A stretch of DNA of 64,000 nucleotides from an uncultured Prevotella sp. (GCA_900544825.1 UQWP01000003.1:1-64000); one strand, 5' to 3'. Shown: positions 1-8,938, counted from the stretch's first letter. Program-made: numbers and translations. Notes: generated by a model not told the origin, from the letters alone.

Positions 1-952
1 GGAGTTCCAGCTTTTGAAGCAAACCTTCCACGTGGTCCAACATCTCCTGGTGGGATTGTTTGCTGTGTTCCGGTTTGTCGATGCGTACCAGTTCCACTTT
101 GGAGAATTCGTGCAGGCGGTTCAAGCCACGAACATCCTTGCCATAGCTACCCGCCTCACGACGGAAGCAAGCAGAATAAGCGCAACGCTTGATAGGGAGA
201 TCCTTCTCATCGAGGATAACATCGCGGAAGATGTTGGTTACAGGAACCTCAGCTGTAGGGATGAAGAGGTTGTCGAGATTAGCGTGATACATCTGACCCT
301 CCTTGTCTGGCAACTGACCTGTGCCACGACCAGAATCCTCGTTAACTACGTAAGGAGGCTGAATCTCCAGGTATCCGCTCTTGCGGGCCTCGTCGAGGAA
401 GAATGCCTCGAGAGCACGCTGGAAGCGAGCCATCTTGCCGATATATACAGGGAAACCAGCACCTGTGATCTTCACACCGAGGTCGAAGTCAACGAGGTTG
501 TACTTCTTCAGGAGATCCCAGTGGCAGAGAGCGTCTTCGCCGAGGTTAGGTTTTACGCCGCCTTCCTTTACGACAACGTTATCAGCTGCATCCTTACCTT
601 CAGGAACCTGCTCACAAGGGATGTTAGGGATTTCGAGCAACTGGTTGGTCATATCGTTCTGGGCTTTCTCCATGATCTCCTCGAGAGCCTTGGCGTCAGC
701 CTTGAGCATAGCTACCTGAGCCTTAGCGCTCTCAGCTTCCTCTTTCTTGCCTTCCTTCATCAGGGCACCAATCTGCTTGGCAAACTGGTTAGCCTGCTGC
801 TTGTTGTTATCCAACTTCTGCTGAGCTTCGCGACGAATCTTGTCGTACTCCAAAACTTTCTCTACAGCCTCACGAGCATTTGGAAAATGCTTCTTTTCGA
901 GACCTTTAACTACACGTTCAGTTTCTTCACTGATGAGTTTAAGTGTAAGCAT
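1..952 (-). CDS. serS: Seryl-tRNA synthetase, C-terminus cut by window edge
   Basis: Class II aminoacyl-tRNA synthetase that charges tRNA-Ser in the cytoplasm. The frame opens at ATG 952-950 (MLTLKLISEE) and runs off the left edge, so about 317 of the usual ~425 residues are visible. A charged N-terminal stretch (about residues 25-110, rich in K, E and Q) fits the antiparallel coiled-coil arm that binds the tRNA. Further on are the class II core segments, including CFRREAGSYG (motif 2) near residue 262 and EFSKVELVRI after it. A TAATTTTG promoter-like box lies about 40 bp upstream. Transcribed alone, away from rpmA. Family call is secure; only the end is missing. Confidence 0.95.
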   Translation of the reverse strand, partial: MLTLKLISEETERVVKGLEKKHFPNAREAVEKVLEYDKIRREAQQKLDNNKQQANQFAKQIGALMKEGKKEEAESAKAQVAMLKADAKALEEIMEKAQNDMTNQLLEIPNIPCEQVPEGKDAADNVVVKEGGVKPNLGEDALCHWDLLKKYNLVDFDLGVKITGAGFPVYIGKMARFQRALEAFFLDEARKSGYLEIQPPYVVNEDSGRGTGQLPDKEGQMYHANLDNLFIPTAEVPVTNIFRDVILDEKDLPIKRCAYSACFRREAGSYGKDVRGLNRLHEFSKVELVRIDKPEHSKQSHQEMLDHVEGLLQKLEL

Positions 953-989
953 AATATTTCTTTTTTATATAAATTTTCCTATTTGAAGG

Positions 990-1022
990 CAAAATTACAA
1001 AAAATATTTGTGATAGCGCAAA
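990..1022 (-). promoter_or_regulatory. Probable serS promoter
   Basis: On the minus strand TAATTTTG (990-997) matches the Bacteroidetes -7 box TAnnTTTG, and a TTTG lies 21 bp upstream (1019-1022). It sits about 40 bp before the serS ATG. The spacer is 1 bp longer than the usual 19-20. Confidence 0.5.
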
Positions 1023-1148
1023 AAAAAGCCAACTTTTTTGCAGGGAAGGGTAGAATTAAAGTTTTTTCGTGGTTTTGTAGGGTGGTTATGCCTTGAAAGG
1101 GTAGAAATGTCCTGCTTGGAATAACCTCGGAGTATGATAAAACGAAGA

Positions 1149-1175
1149 AAGCCTGCTCTAGGTATGAGCAGGCTT
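1149..1175 (-). terminator. Rho-independent terminator of rplU-rpmA
   Basis: A perfect 10-bp inverted repeat (AAGCCTGCTC / GAGCAGGCTT) with a 7-nt loop. It lies 43 bp past the rpmA stop and is followed on the minus strand by a T-rich run (TTCTTCGTTTT). Confidence 0.85.
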
Positions 1176-1218
1176 CTATGTTGTTTGTTTGGAATAGTTT
1201 TTTCTAAAACTTTAAAAT

Positions 1219-1509
1219 TTAAGCGTCAGCTTTCTTAGTCTTCTCAGCGTAAACCTCTGGAGAGAGAACAGAAACTGTACTCTTGTCCTTGCGACCCTTG
1301 TGGAAGTAAACGATACCGTCTGCCAAAGCATACAATGTATCATCCTTACCCTGAGCTACATTCTCACCTGGGAAGTGCTTGTTACCACGCTGGCGAACGA
1401 TGATGTTACCTGCGATGATGCTCTGACCACCCCAGATCTTAACGCCTAATCTTTGTGAAGCTGATTCACGGCCGTTCTTAGAACTACCAACACCTTTCTT
1501 ATGTGCCAT
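1219..1509 (-). CDS. rpmA: Large ribosomal subunit protein L27 (bL27)
   Basis: Component of the 50S subunit near the peptidyl-transferase centre. The 96-residue product begins [16 protein letters not shown] and has the L27 core [21 protein letters not shown]. The N-terminus starts directly with the mature AHKKG-type tail, so there is no Firmicutes-type cleavable extension. It lies 19 bp after rplU on the same strand, the usual L21-L27 operon, and ends before a strong terminator. Length and sequence are typical of the family, and nothing is odd. Confidence 0.97.
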   Translation of the reverse strand: MAHKKGVGSSKNGRESASQRLGVKIWGGQSIIAGNIIVRQRGNKHFPGENVAQGKDDTLYALADGIVYFHKGRKDKSTVSVLSPEVYAEKTKKADA

Positions 1510-1528
1510 TTTCTAATTCCTCCTAATT

Positions 1529-1846
1529 TTAAGCGATTACAGATTTGATTGATACCTCAGTGAACTGTGCACGGTGACCGTTCTTCTTGCGATAGTCCTT
1601 GCGGCGCTTCATCTTGAAGACGATAACCTTGTCACCCTTTACGAGTGGGTTCACTACTTCTACTACTACTTTTGCACCCTCTACAGCTGGTGCACCGACA
1701 GTGATTGCGCCGTCTTTGTCAACGAGCAAAACCTTGTCGAACTCAACAGTCTGACCTGCCTCAACATCCTTGATGTGATGTACGAAGAGCTTCTTGCCCT
1801 CCTCAGCCTTGAACTGCTGACCGTTAATTTCTACGATTGCGTACAT
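1529..1846 (-). CDS. rplU: Large ribosomal subunit protein L21 (bL21)
   Basis: Structural protein of the 50S subunit that binds 23S rRNA. The 105-residue frame starts [17 protein letters not shown], the standard L21 opening, and ends with the basic segment [21 protein letters not shown], the L21 signature region. It is the first gene of the rplU-rpmA operon. A TAATTTTG box lies about 120 bp upstream, and about 240 bp upstream is a separate promoter-hairpin-poly(T) unit that could be an independent RNA or an attenuated leader for this operon. Confidence 0.97.
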   Translation of the reverse strand: MYAIVEINGQQFKAEEGKKLFVHHIKDVEAGQTVEFDKVLLVDKDGAITVGAPAVEGAKVVVEVVNPLVKGDKVIVFKMKRRKDYRKKNGHRAQFTEVSIKSVIA

Positions 1847-1967
1847 TTAATTATTTATATAAACGGGTTTTTCCGCGAGGCGTCCTGCATCGTGCCGGAT
1901 CTTTACCGAGCCCCAACGAACTTAACTTTTTCTGTAATATTTGCCCAATCCATGAGCGTTCGGGGTG

Positions 1968-1975
1968 CAAAATTA
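1968..1975 (-). promoter_or_regulatory. Probable rplU -7 promoter box
   Basis: TAATTTTG on the minus strand followed by C, the common Bacteroidetes -7 form. I do not see a clear TTTG at -33. The implied 5' leader of rplU is about 115 nt. Confidence 0.45.
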
Positions 1976-2033
1976 CTAACTTTCTTTGAAATAAGAGAAT
2001 AGGGGGATGAAAATCTTTCTTCTTTTAGGAAGA

Positions 2034-2089
2034 ATTAACAAAAAATGTGGGTATTAACAAAAAAGGTGCAAGGTTATTAACAAAAAAAA
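2034..2089. repeat. Three direct copies of ATTAACAAAAAA
   Basis: ATTAACAAAAAA-type units begin at 2034, 2053 and 2076 (spacings 19 and 23 bp). The third overlaps the poly(T) tract of the candidate small-RNA terminator. They lie between that terminator and the rplU promoter. Function unknown. Confidence 0.6.
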
Positions 2090-2113
2090 GCGATGACCTT
2101 CACAGGCTACCGC
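2082..2113 (-). terminator. Terminator of the candidate small RNA
   Basis: A 9-pair stem with two G-T wobbles and one mismatch (2090-2098 with 2105-2113), a 6-nt loop, then T8 on the minus strand. Confidence 0.65.
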
Positions 2114-2172
2114 TCCAAATCTTCAATAGGTATTAGTTTTCCTTAAGGTAAAAAGATTGTTTTCAGGATAAC
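2082..2172 (-). ncRNA. Candidate small RNA or attenuated leader upstream of rplU
   Basis: A complete transcription unit of about 90 nt is visible without an ORF. It has a good promoter (TTTG-N20-TATCTTTG, 2209-2178), a predicted start near 2172, and a hairpin with stem GCGRTNRCC type at 2090-2113 followed by eight T (2089-2082). Inside, AATCTT near the 5' part can pair with AAGATT, enclosing a small CCTTAAGG-containing hairpin, so a two- or three-stem fold is possible. It does not resemble the SRP RNA core, and it is too short for RNase P RNA or tmRNA. It may be an independent sRNA, or a leader in which ribosomal operon transcription is terminated or allowed through. I do not recognise an Rfam family. 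Confidence 0.5.
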
Positions 2173-2177
2173 AGCTG

Positions 2178-2209
2178 CAAAGATAGGGCTATTTTTTGAT
2201 ATCTCCAAA
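2178..2209 (-). promoter_or_regulatory. Promoter of the candidate small RNA
   Basis: TTTG (2209-2206), a 20-bp spacer and TATCTTTG (2185-2178) on the minus strand, an exact match to the Bacteroidetes primary-sigma promoter. No gene starts within 300 bp downstream. The rest of 2210-2403 shows no ORF, only a repeated TCATATCAAAT (about 2231 and 2340). Confidence 0.75.
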
Positions 2210-2403
2210 TCTTTTTGAAACTATTTTTGTCTCATATCAAATGTGTAGGCGCACAGTTGTGTCATTTAACTAGCGTTAACAGAGAATGGTGCGTAAACGA
2301 TTGCTTTTTGCTGTCTTTTGTGCTTTTTTAGCAGGTTCTTCATATCAAATAGGATAACTGATTTTTTTCTTTTGATAGATTGGGTATAGATTCTTTATAT
2401 ACG

Positions 2404-2437
2404 AAAAAAGGGCAGAAACTTTCACAAGCTTCTGCCC
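2404..2437 (-). terminator. Terminator of maeB
   Basis: A 12-bp stem (GGGCAGAA... / ...TTCTGCCC, one G-T pair) closed by a GTGA tetraloop and followed by six T on the minus strand, about 80 bp past the maeB stop. Confidence 0.9.
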
Positions 2438-2515
2438 CTCCCTAAACATATTCATAATCAATCTTTTGCTATTACTAGCATAATGTCCGATATTTAATAA
2501 CTCTTATTTAAGAGG

Positions 2516-4804
2516 TTATTTCTGATTCTTGATCTTCTCTACGTAAGCATCGATTACAGCTACGGCTGTGATGTTTACGATATCCTGCACACTGCTCTCT
2601 GAGTCAGTGAAGTGGATAGGCTTGTTCAAGCCCATCTGGATAGGGCCGATGATCTCAGCCTCTGGGTTCAAGCCCTGGAGAAGCTTGTATGCACCATTTG
2701 CACTGCTCAGGTTAGGGAATACCAAAGTATTCACATCCTTGCCCTTGAGACGTGAGAATGGATACTTCTCATCGCGGAGATCCTTGTTGAGTGCATAGTT
2801 TACCTGCATCTCGCCATCGATAGCGAGGTCAGGGAACTCCTTCTGCATCTCTGCTACTGCCTTCTTTACCTTTACAGGAGAACCGATGGCATCGGTACCG
2901 AAGTTAGAGTAGCTCAACATGGCCATTACTGGCTCCTCGTTGAAGAACTTCACGGTGCCGGCAGACAACTTGGCGATGTCGGTGAGGACATCCTCGTCTG
3001 GGTGACGGTTGATCAGTGTGTCTGCGATATAATATACGCCCTTCTGGGTGTTGAGGATATGCATGGTTCCGAATGTCTTGTACTCGTCACGGATACCGAT
3101 GACGTCCTTGGCTACCTTGATGGTATTGCTGTACTTGGTATAGAGACCGGTGATGAATGCATCAGCATCACCCTGCTCAACCATAGACATACCGAAGTAG
3201 TTGCGCTCGTACATCTTATCGTAAGCCTCTTCGAAGCTGTAACCCTCGCGGGCACGCTTCTCTGCCAGATGCTTGGCAAACTTGGCACGGCGACCCTGCT
3301 CGTTGTCAGCACGCATATCTACAATCTCGATGTTTGAGAGATCGAGCTTCAAACGGCTTGCCACACGGTTCAGACGGTCTGGGTTACCCAACAGGATAGG
3401 CTCGCAGATACCCTCATTCTTTGCCTGGACTGCAGCCTTCAGCATCGTTGGGTTACCGCCCTCTGCGAATACTACGCGCTGTGGGTGGAGGCGGGCTGTA
3501 TCGTGGAGCTTGCGGGTAAGCTTGGTCTCCTGACCGAGCAACTGGCGCAATTCCTGCTTGTACTTCTCCCAGTCTTTGATAGGAGTGCGGGCTACGCCGC
3601 TATCCATAGCTGCCTTGGCTACTGCTGCAGATACTTCTGTAATCAAGCGTGGGTCAACTGGCTTTGGAATGAAGTACTTAGGACCGAATGTAAGGTCGTT
3701 GACGTGATATACGTCGTTCACTACGTCTGGCACAGGCTGCTTAGCCAGGTCGGCGATGGCGTGAACGGCAGCCATCTTCATCTCCTCGTTGATGGCACGG
3801 GCGTGAACGTCGAGTGCACCACGGAAGATATATGGGAAACCGATTACATTGTTGATCTGGTTTGGATAGTCGGAACGACCTGTTGACATCAATACGTCAG
3901 GACGGCTGTCCATAGCATCCTCGTAACTGATCTCTGGAACAGGGTTGGCGAGTGCGAATACGATAGGGCTGTCTGCCATAGAACGAATCATCTCCTTAGA
4001 GAGTACATTACCCTTGCTGAGTCCTACGAATACATCGACACCCTTCACAGCCTCTTCGAGAGTGTGAACATCACGGCGGTCGGTAGCAAACAGCTTCTTC
4101 TGCTCTGTCAGGTTCTCACGGTCGGTTGTAATTACACCCTTAGAGTCGAGCATGACGATATTCTTCACCTGTGCACCGAGGGCCACGTAGAGCTTGGTAC
4201 AGCTGATAGCAGCAGCACCGGCACCGTTAACCACGATCTTCACGTCGGCAATGTTCTTGCCGGCTACTTCGAGGGCGTTTTTCAAACCTGCAGCAGAAAT
4301 GATGGCAGTACCATGCTGGTCATCGTGCATCACAGGAATGTCGAGTGTCTTCTTCAGGCGCTCTTCGATGTAGAAGCACTGAGGCGCCTTGATATCTTCA
4401 AGGTTGATACCACCGAAAGTAGGTGCAATCTTCTCTACGGTTTCGCAGAATTTCTCAGGATCTTTCTCATCGATTTCGATATCGAAAACATCCACGCCAC
4501 CATAAATCTTGAACAGCAATCCTTTACCTTCCATTACTGGCTTGCCGCTCATAGCACCGATGTCGCCGAGTCCGAGCACAGCAGTACCATTACTGATCAC
4601 AGCTACCAGGTTACCCTTGTCTGTGTACTTGTAAACTTCGTCTGGGTTTTGCTGAATCTCCAAGCATGGGAAAGCTACGCCTGGTGAATACGCCAAACTC
4701 AAGTCTGTTTGTGTGTGATAAGGTTTTGTTGGTTTAACCTCAATCTTACCAGGACGGCCTGCTTCGTGATATTCGAGAGCCGCCTCTTTTGTGATTTTTA
4801 CCAT
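2516..4804 (-). CDS. maeB: NADP-dependent malic enzyme with phosphotransacetylase-like domain
   Basis: Converts malate to pyruvate and CO2 with reduction of NADP. The 762-residue product has the two-part MaeB architecture. Residues ~1-430 are the malic enzyme ([15 protein letters not shown], the [11 protein letters not shown] motif, the dinucleotide fold [11 protein letters not shown]). Residues ~440-762 are a phosphate acetyl/butyryltransferase-like domain (RVVFAEGG ... [15 protein letters not shown]), which in MaeB proteins is thought to be regulatory (acetyl-CoA sensing) rather than catalytic. It is a single gene with its own terminator, divergent from a TetR regulator with only about 150 bp between the two starts. 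Family assignment is secure; the regulatory role of the C-terminal domain is from family knowledge. Confidence 0.96.
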   Translation of the reverse strand: MVKITKEAALEYHEAGRPGKIEVKPTKPYHTQTDLSLAYSPGVAFPCLEIQQNPDEVYKYTDKGNLVAVISNGTAVLGLGDIGAMSGKPVMEGKGLLFKIYGGVDVFDIEIDEKDPEKFCETVEKIAPTFGGINLEDIKAPQCFYIEERLKKTLDIPVMHDDQHGTAIISAAGLKNALEVAGKNIADVKIVVNGAGAAAISCTKLYVALGAQVKNIVMLDSKGVITTDRENLTEQKKLFATDRRDVHTLEEAVKGVDVFVGLSKGNVLSKEMIRSMADSPIVFALANPVPEISYEDAMDSRPDVLMSTGRSDYPNQINNVIGFPYIFRGALDVHARAINEEMKMAAVHAIADLAKQPVPDVVNDVYHVNDLTFGPKYFIPKPVDPRLITEVSAAVAKAAMDSGVARTPIKDWEKYKQELRQLLGQETKLTRKLHDTARLHPQRVVFAEGGNPTMLKAAVQAKNEGICEPILLGNPDRLNRVASRLKLDLSNIEIVDMRADNEQGRRAKFAKHLAEKRAREGYSFEEAYDKMYERNYFGMSMVEQGDADAFITGLYTKYSNTIKVAKDVIGIRDEYKTFGTMHILNTQKGVYYIADTLINRHPDEDVLTDIAKLSAGTVKFFNEEPVMAMLSYSNFGTDAIGSPVKVKKAVAEMQKEFPDLAIDGEMQVNYALNKDLRDEKYPFSRLKGKDVNTLVFPNLSSANGAYKLLQGLNPEAEIIGPIQMGLNKPIHFTDSESSVQDIVNITAVAVIDAYVEKIKNQK

Positions 4805-4877
4805 AACAATGTATTGGTTTAATGATTCTATTTCTTTCTGTTTTTCGCAAAAAATGCGTTTTATCTTAAAGATTGTG

Positions 4878-4936
4878 CAAAGGTAATAAAAAACTTATTA
4901 AAAAAAGATGGATTTTTATTTTTTTTTGTATCTTTG
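4878..4936. promoter_or_regulatory. Divergent maeB / tetR promoter region
   Basis: TACCTTTG on the minus strand (4885-4878) faces maeB. TATCTTTG on the plus strand (4929-4936) faces the TetR gene. The -33 regions of the two overlap in an A/T tract, and neither has a clear TTTG. A regulator bound here could control both genes. Confidence 0.6.
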
Positions 4937-4955
4937 CACAAAAATTATTTAAAGG

Positions 4956-5639
4956 ATGCGGTTTTGCAATATGGAGTTGGCAGAATCGGATATGCAACAA
5001 ACCATTAAAATAAGAGATATGGCAGAAATTAATCAATATAGAAAGGAATTGCGCGATAAGATCATAGCTTATGCCATGAGAGAGTTTCACCAGCGCGGCG
5101 TGAAGGCGGTGAAGATGGATGAGATTTCTCGCGGACTCCGTGTGTCGAAGCGTACGGTATATGAAATCTTCGGCGATAAGGAGGAACTGCTGCTTGCAGG
5201 TATGAAGATAGAACGTGCTGAATACAAGGCTCGCGTAGAACAGTATGCTCTTACGCACGCGCGTAATGTAATTGATGTGATTGGATACATCTATCGCCTT
5301 CAGATGGAGCGTAACCAGCAGGTGGGTGTAGTCTTCTACGAGGAGATTCATAGGATGCCCCGCATCTTGGAGTTCCTGAAGGAGGAGCACGATAAGGAGT
5401 ATGATGATAGCATGCGCTTCTTCCAGGCTGGCGTAGATGAGGGATACTTCCGCAAGGATGTGAACTTCGAGGTGATTTATGAGTCTTCGAGAATCTGTAT
5501 GTCAGAGATGATGCATCAGCAGCTCTATAAGAGATTTACGATGCAGCAGCTCTTCGATAATTTCACTCTCATTACGATTCGTGGTTTCTGTACCGATCGC
5601 GGTCTCGAATTGCTTGATAAGGCAATCGGACAGCTTTAA
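4956..5639 (+). CDS. TetR/AcrR-family transcriptional regulator
   Basis: DNA-binding repressor type. About residues 24-80 carry the TetR helix-turn-helix (VKMDEISRGLRVSKRTVYEIFGDKEELL). The remaining ~145 residues form the helical ligand/dimer domain, which is not recognisable to a specific ligand. The first ATG gives 227 residues; ATGs at 4971 (MELAESD) and 5019 (MAEINQYRKEL) are alternatives, and the conserved part begins only after the latter. It is divergent from maeB. Its stop codon overlaps the stop of the convergent FemAB-like gene inside TTTAAA. Autoregulation and control of maeB are inferences from the layout. Confidence 0.88.
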   Translation: MRFCNMELAESDMQQTIKIRDMAEINQYRKELRDKIIAYAMREFHQRGVKAVKMDEISRGLRVSKRTVYEIFGDKEELLLAGMKIERAEYKARVEQYALTHARNVIDVIGYIYRLQMERNQQVGVVFYEEIHRMPRILEFLKEEHDKEYDDSMRFFQAGVDEGYFRKDVNFEVIYESSRICMSEMMHQQLYKRFTMQQLFDNFTLITIRGFCTDRGLELLDKAIGQL

Positions 5640-6646
5640 AGCTTGTATATCCATTTCATCAGCCTGTTGATGATGTCGATATTGCATCTGAACCAGCGGT
5701 ATTTTGCTACGGGCTTGCCTCCGAAGCTGCGGATGAATTCTCTATATGGATTTCGCTTCCAAGGTAAGCCTACATCCATAAAGTGCAGGTGCTTGAAGCC
5801 CCTTTGATGGGCGTATTGGATGGCGTGCCAGACGGTCATGGCGTCGGGATGCAGATATCGGTAGCTCTTCCTAAGCGATGCCAGATGCCAAAGATAAGCA
5901 TCGCCGTCTCTGAAGGCAAGAGTGCATCCACCCAGTATCTTGTTTTCGTAAGATGCTTTCTTGATACCCAACCGTTTCTTGTCATAGGTTGTCACGAAGA
6001 CCTTTGCTTCGCTGCTTTTGCTTATTTGCTCGAAGTATTCTCTTGGTGGCACATAGCGGCGAGGTTTCATCTTGTAGAAGTTTCTGTAGAGTTGATAGAA
6101 TCTTCCTATTTCGGATTCGTCAGAAGTACTATGGCATTTCAATCCCTTTCTTTCTGCTGCTTCAATCTGCATTTTAGCCTTTTCGGTGAGACGCTCTTCC
6201 GGAGTCTTGCTGTGTAGCGAATTATATACTTCCTGCCAAGCTATAGGGTAATAGCCCGTGCGACGGAAATGTCGGTAGCCGAACATCTTTTTCTGTATCT
6301 CTGAAAATTCGATGTAGAGGGTATGGCGTCGGGCAAGTTCGCGGGTCATCGCATGCAGCAGGGTAGGGAAGGTGGCTTCGGCGGTCTCTTCGTCAAGATA
6401 AGCTCCTTCTCCATGTACGTGCGCATGTGTATATATAAAAGGTGGAATAAGAATATGGCGGCGATGTATCACGGCTAGCATTTGTCCTACTACTCTCCCT
6501 TCCTGGGTAGCTACAGCCATAATAGGGGTGTCGCTTGGTACTTTCTCACTTATCTGGAAGAGTTCCAAGCTATGGAAGAAGTTGCCATCCAACAGATGGG
6601 GCAGCTCCTCGTTTTCCGAATATATTCTTACTTCTATTCTTTTCAC
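5636..6646 (-). CDS. FemAB/GNAT-like acyl- or aminoacyltransferase of unknown substrate
   Basis: 336-residue protein with the tandem GNAT-like layout of FemAB-related proteins. The C-terminal half has KILGGCTLAFRDGDAYLWH, then a helix with VWHAIQYAHQRGFKHLHFMDVG and GGKPVAKYRWFR, which matches the second acetyltransferase lobe. No signal peptide or membrane span is seen, so it is cytoplasmic. The start is GTG (6646-6644), and a TATTTTTG box lies only 5 bp upstream, which would give a leaderless message. Known relatives add amino acids to peptidoglycan or acyl groups to other acceptors; nothing here fixes the substrate. Convergent with the TetR gene, with overlapping stops. Confidence 0.72.
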   Translation of the reverse strand: MKRIEVRIYSENEELPHLLDGNFFHSLELFQISEKVPSDTPIMAVATQEGRVVGQMLAVIHRRHILIPPFIYTHAHVHGEGAYLDEETAEATFPTLLHAMTRELARRHTLYIEFSEIQKKMFGYRHFRRTGYYPIAWQEVYNSLHSKTPEERLTEKAKMQIEAAERKGLKCHSTSDESEIGRFYQLYRNFYKMKPRRYVPPREYFEQISKSSEAKVFVTTYDKKRLGIKKASYENKILGGCTLAFRDGDAYLWHLASLRKSYRYLHPDAMTVWHAIQYAHQRGFKHLHFMDVGLPWKRNPYREFIRSFGGKPVAKYRWFRCNIDIINRLMKWIYKL

Positions 6647-6650
6647 ATTG

Positions 6651-6658
6651 CAAAAATA
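6651..6658 (-). promoter_or_regulatory. -7 box immediately before the FemAB-like gene
   Basis: TATTTTTG on the minus strand, ending 5 bp before the GTG start. If used, transcription would begin at or within the start codon. Confidence 0.4.
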
Positions 6659-6711
6659 ATAAATTAATTATAAAAAAACAAGTTTTCTTCCATTGTGTGG
6701 CTCTTTTTTAG

Positions 6712-6719
6712 TATTTTTG
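6712..6719 (+). promoter_or_regulatory. -7 box of the DUF2520-KdsC-Maf operon
   Basis: TATTTTTG followed by C, about 100 bp before the first gene. No clear TTTG at -33. Confidence 0.5.
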
Positions 6720-6816
6720 CACATTATCAAGGTATGTTTAGGTAAAAAAGCCCTGATGGCTTGCTTCAAACAGCTTGATGGCTTTAGGTAAAAATAAGAT
6801 TGAAAAAGAGATAGAT

Positions 6817-7593
6817 ATGAAGATGATTTTGATAGGTGCTGGCAATCTTGCCACTCATTTGGGTAAGGCGATATTTGCCGCTGGTCATGATGTGGTGCAG
6901 GTGTTCAGTCGCACGATGCAAGCAGCTACGGCTTTGGCTTCCGAGGTGGGCGCACAGCCTGTTACGGATATATCGGATGTTCGCGCAGATGCAGATATGT
7001 ACGTCGTTTCGGTGAAGGATAGTGCTATAGCAGAGTTGATTCCTGCTCTTTGCAAGGGCAAGGAGACCAAGGTCTTTCTGCATACGGCGGGGTCTATTCC
7101 GATGGATGTTTTCCAGGGAATGACCTTGCATTATGGCGTACTTTATCCGATGCAGACTTTCTCCAAGCAGCGTGAGGTGGATTTCTCTCAGATACCTTGT
7201 TTTATCGAGGCAAATGATGAATACGCCTTGCAGCAGATCGGTGATGTGGCTCATCAGGTGAGCAGCAGGGTGTATCATCTTGCGAGCGAAGACCGTAAGT
7301 ACCTGCATCTCTCTGCCGTCTTTGCCTGCAATTTCGTGAATCATTGCTATGCCTTGAGCCAGGAAATTCTGGAGGAGCACGGAATTCCGTTCGATGTGAT
7401 GCTGCCGTTGATAGACGAGACGGCTGCGAAGGTGCACGAGCTGGATCCGAAAGAAGTACAGACCGGTCCTGCCGTAAGATATGATGAGAATGTGCTTCGG
7501 GCGCAGGGAGCTCTGCTCAAGTCGAATCCGCAGATGAAGGATATCTATGACAGAATGAGCATGAGTATTCATAAGCTAAGTGTCAAGGATTAG
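6817..7593 (+). CDS. Rossmann-like DUF2520-domain protein
   Basis: Predicted NAD(P)-binding oxidoreductase-like protein of unknown reaction. It opens with the dinucleotide fold (MKMILIGAGNLATHLGKAI). An alpha-helical C-terminal domain (~130-258) follows, with HLSAVFACNFVNHCYAL and TGPAVRYDENVL, the region that defines DUF2520. I start at ATG 6817, just before the beta strand; an upstream ATG at 6775 would add 14 residues unlike the family. First gene of an apparent three-gene operon with a KdsC-like phosphatase (41-bp gap) and Maf (24-bp gap), an association I recall from other Bacteroidetes. Confidence 0.85.
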   Translation: MKMILIGAGNLATHLGKAIFAAGHDVVQVFSRTMQAATALASEVGAQPVTDISDVRADADMYVVSVKDSAIAELIPALCKGKETKVFLHTAGSIPMDVFQGMTLHYGVLYPMQTFSKQREVDFSQIPCFIEANDEYALQQIGDVAHQVSSRVYHLASEDRKYLHLSAVFACNFVNHCYALSQEILEEHGIPFDVMLPLIDETAAKVHELDPKEVQTGPAVRYDENVLRAQGALLKSNPQMKDIYDRMSMSIHKLSVKD

Positions 7594-7634
7594 AGATCAA
7601 GTGTCTGATTACTAAATAGAAAAAGTTTTCAAGT

Positions 7635-8153
7635 ATGATTAATTACGATTTGAAGAAGATAAAGGCAATTATATTTGATGTGGATGGCGTGCTTTCCCGC
7701 CAGACCATTACACTTGCCAGTACGGGTGAACCTCTTCGCACCGTGAATATCAAGGATGGCTATGCTATCCAGTTGGCTCAGAAGGTGGGTGTGCGCATCG
7801 TTATCCTTACGGGCGGAACTACCGAGGCTATCCGCAAGCGGTATGAGGGCTTGGGCGTGCAGGATATCTATATGGGATGTGCTGTGAAAATCAACACCTA
7901 TGATGCTTTTCTGGAGAAGTATCAGCTTTCTGATGAGGAAATCATCTATGTAGGTGATGATATTCCGGATTATGAGGTGATGCGTCGTTGTGGCTGCCCG
8001 TGCTGTCCTGCCGATGCCTGCTCTGATATCAAGGAGATTTCCTGCTACGTATCATCCCGTGAGGGAGGAGATGGCGTAGGTAGAGACATCGTAGAACAAG
8101 TGTTACGTGCCAAGGGCCATTGGCTTTCCAGTGCCAAGGCTTTTGGATGGTAG
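7635..8153 (+). CDS. KdsC-like HAD phosphatase (3-deoxy-manno-octulosonate 8-phosphate phosphatase family)
   Basis: Small C0-type HAD hydrolase of 172 residues, the KdsC length. Motif I is FDVDGVL (D15 and D17). [25 protein letters not shown] carries the Ser/Thr motif II region, and [11 protein letters not shown] is motif IV. KdsC removes phosphate from KDO-8-P in lipopolysaccharide core synthesis. The LPS step is inferred from similarity, and other sugar phosphates are possible. Lies between the DUF2520 gene and maf. Confidence 0.82.
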   Translation: MINYDLKKIKAIIFDVDGVLSRQTITLASTGEPLRTVNIKDGYAIQLAQKVGVRIVILTGGTTEAIRKRYEGLGVQDIYMGCAVKINTYDAFLEKYQLSDEEIIYVGDDIPDYEVMRRCGCPCCPADACSDIKEISCYVSSREGGDGVGRDIVEQVLRAKGHWLSSAKAFGW

Positions 8154-8177
8154 AGTTTAGTTAAAAGTAAAAAACAG

Positions 8178-8798
8178 ATGAAGTATAAGATTATTTTGGC
8201 GAGCAATTCGCCACGCCGCAGAGAGTTGCTGGCAGGATTGGATGTTAATTTCGAGGTAAAGGTATTGCGTGGTATTGATGAAAGCTATCCGGAAGATTTG
8301 GATGCATACGATGTGGCTGAGTATATTGCCCAGAAGAAAGCGGATGCTTATCGTTCTTTATTGGATGGAGATGAGGCTTCGGATGATCTGCTCATTCTTA
8401 CAGCAGATACCGTAGTGATAGCTCCTGCTGCCGATGAACAGAACGGTCAGGAGGGTAAGGGATTCATTCTCGGAAAGCCGCAGAATGCCGATGATGCGGT
8501 TCGCATGCTTAAGATGTTGAGCGGCAAGACTCACCATGTGGTTACGGGCGTATGCCTTACTACGAAGAAAGAACAGCGCAAGTTCTCGGTCTGTACGGAA
8601 GTAAGTTTCAAGGAATTTGAAGAATGGGAAATCAATTATTATATCACCCATTACAAGCCGTTCGACAAGGCAGGTGCTTATGGCATCCAGGAATGGATAG
8701 GCTACATCGGATGTACCGGACTCAAGGGCAGTTACTTCAATGTGATGGGCTTGCCTGTGCAGCGCATCTATGCTGAAATGCTCAAATTGGCAGAGTAA
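8178..8798 (+). CDS. maf: Maf-family nucleoside triphosphate pyrophosphatase
   Basis: House-cleaning enzyme that hydrolyses dTTP/UTP or modified pyrimidine NTPs to monophosphates. 206 residues start MKYKIILASNSPRRRELL, the Maf signature. Other marks are ILTADTVV (catalytic Asp region), LGKPQNADDAVRMLKMLSGKTHHVVTGV and DKAGAYGIQEWIG. The last is typical of the YhdE/dTTP-UTP subgroup. Last gene of the DUF2520-KdsC-Maf operon. Substrate subgroup is inference. Confidence 0.93.
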   Translation: MKYKIILASNSPRRRELLAGLDVNFEVKVLRGIDESYPEDLDAYDVAEYIAQKKADAYRSLLDGDEASDDLLILTADTVVIAPAADEQNGQEGKGFILGKPQNADDAVRMLKMLSGKTHHVVTGVCLTTKKEQRKFSVCTEVSFKEFEEWEINYYITHYKPFDKAGAYGIQEWIGYIGCTGLKGSYFNVMGLPVQRIYAEMLKLAE

Positions 8799-8938
8799 CA
8801 TACTGACTTTCGTTTCAAATTGCAGGAATTGTTCCTGAAATACCATCAGTTTGGTGAAGAAACAGCAGGAAAATCATCAAAAACAGGGCAATTTAGATTT
8901 TTTAAATTTAAATATGCGCCTATGTCCGGAATTATGAG

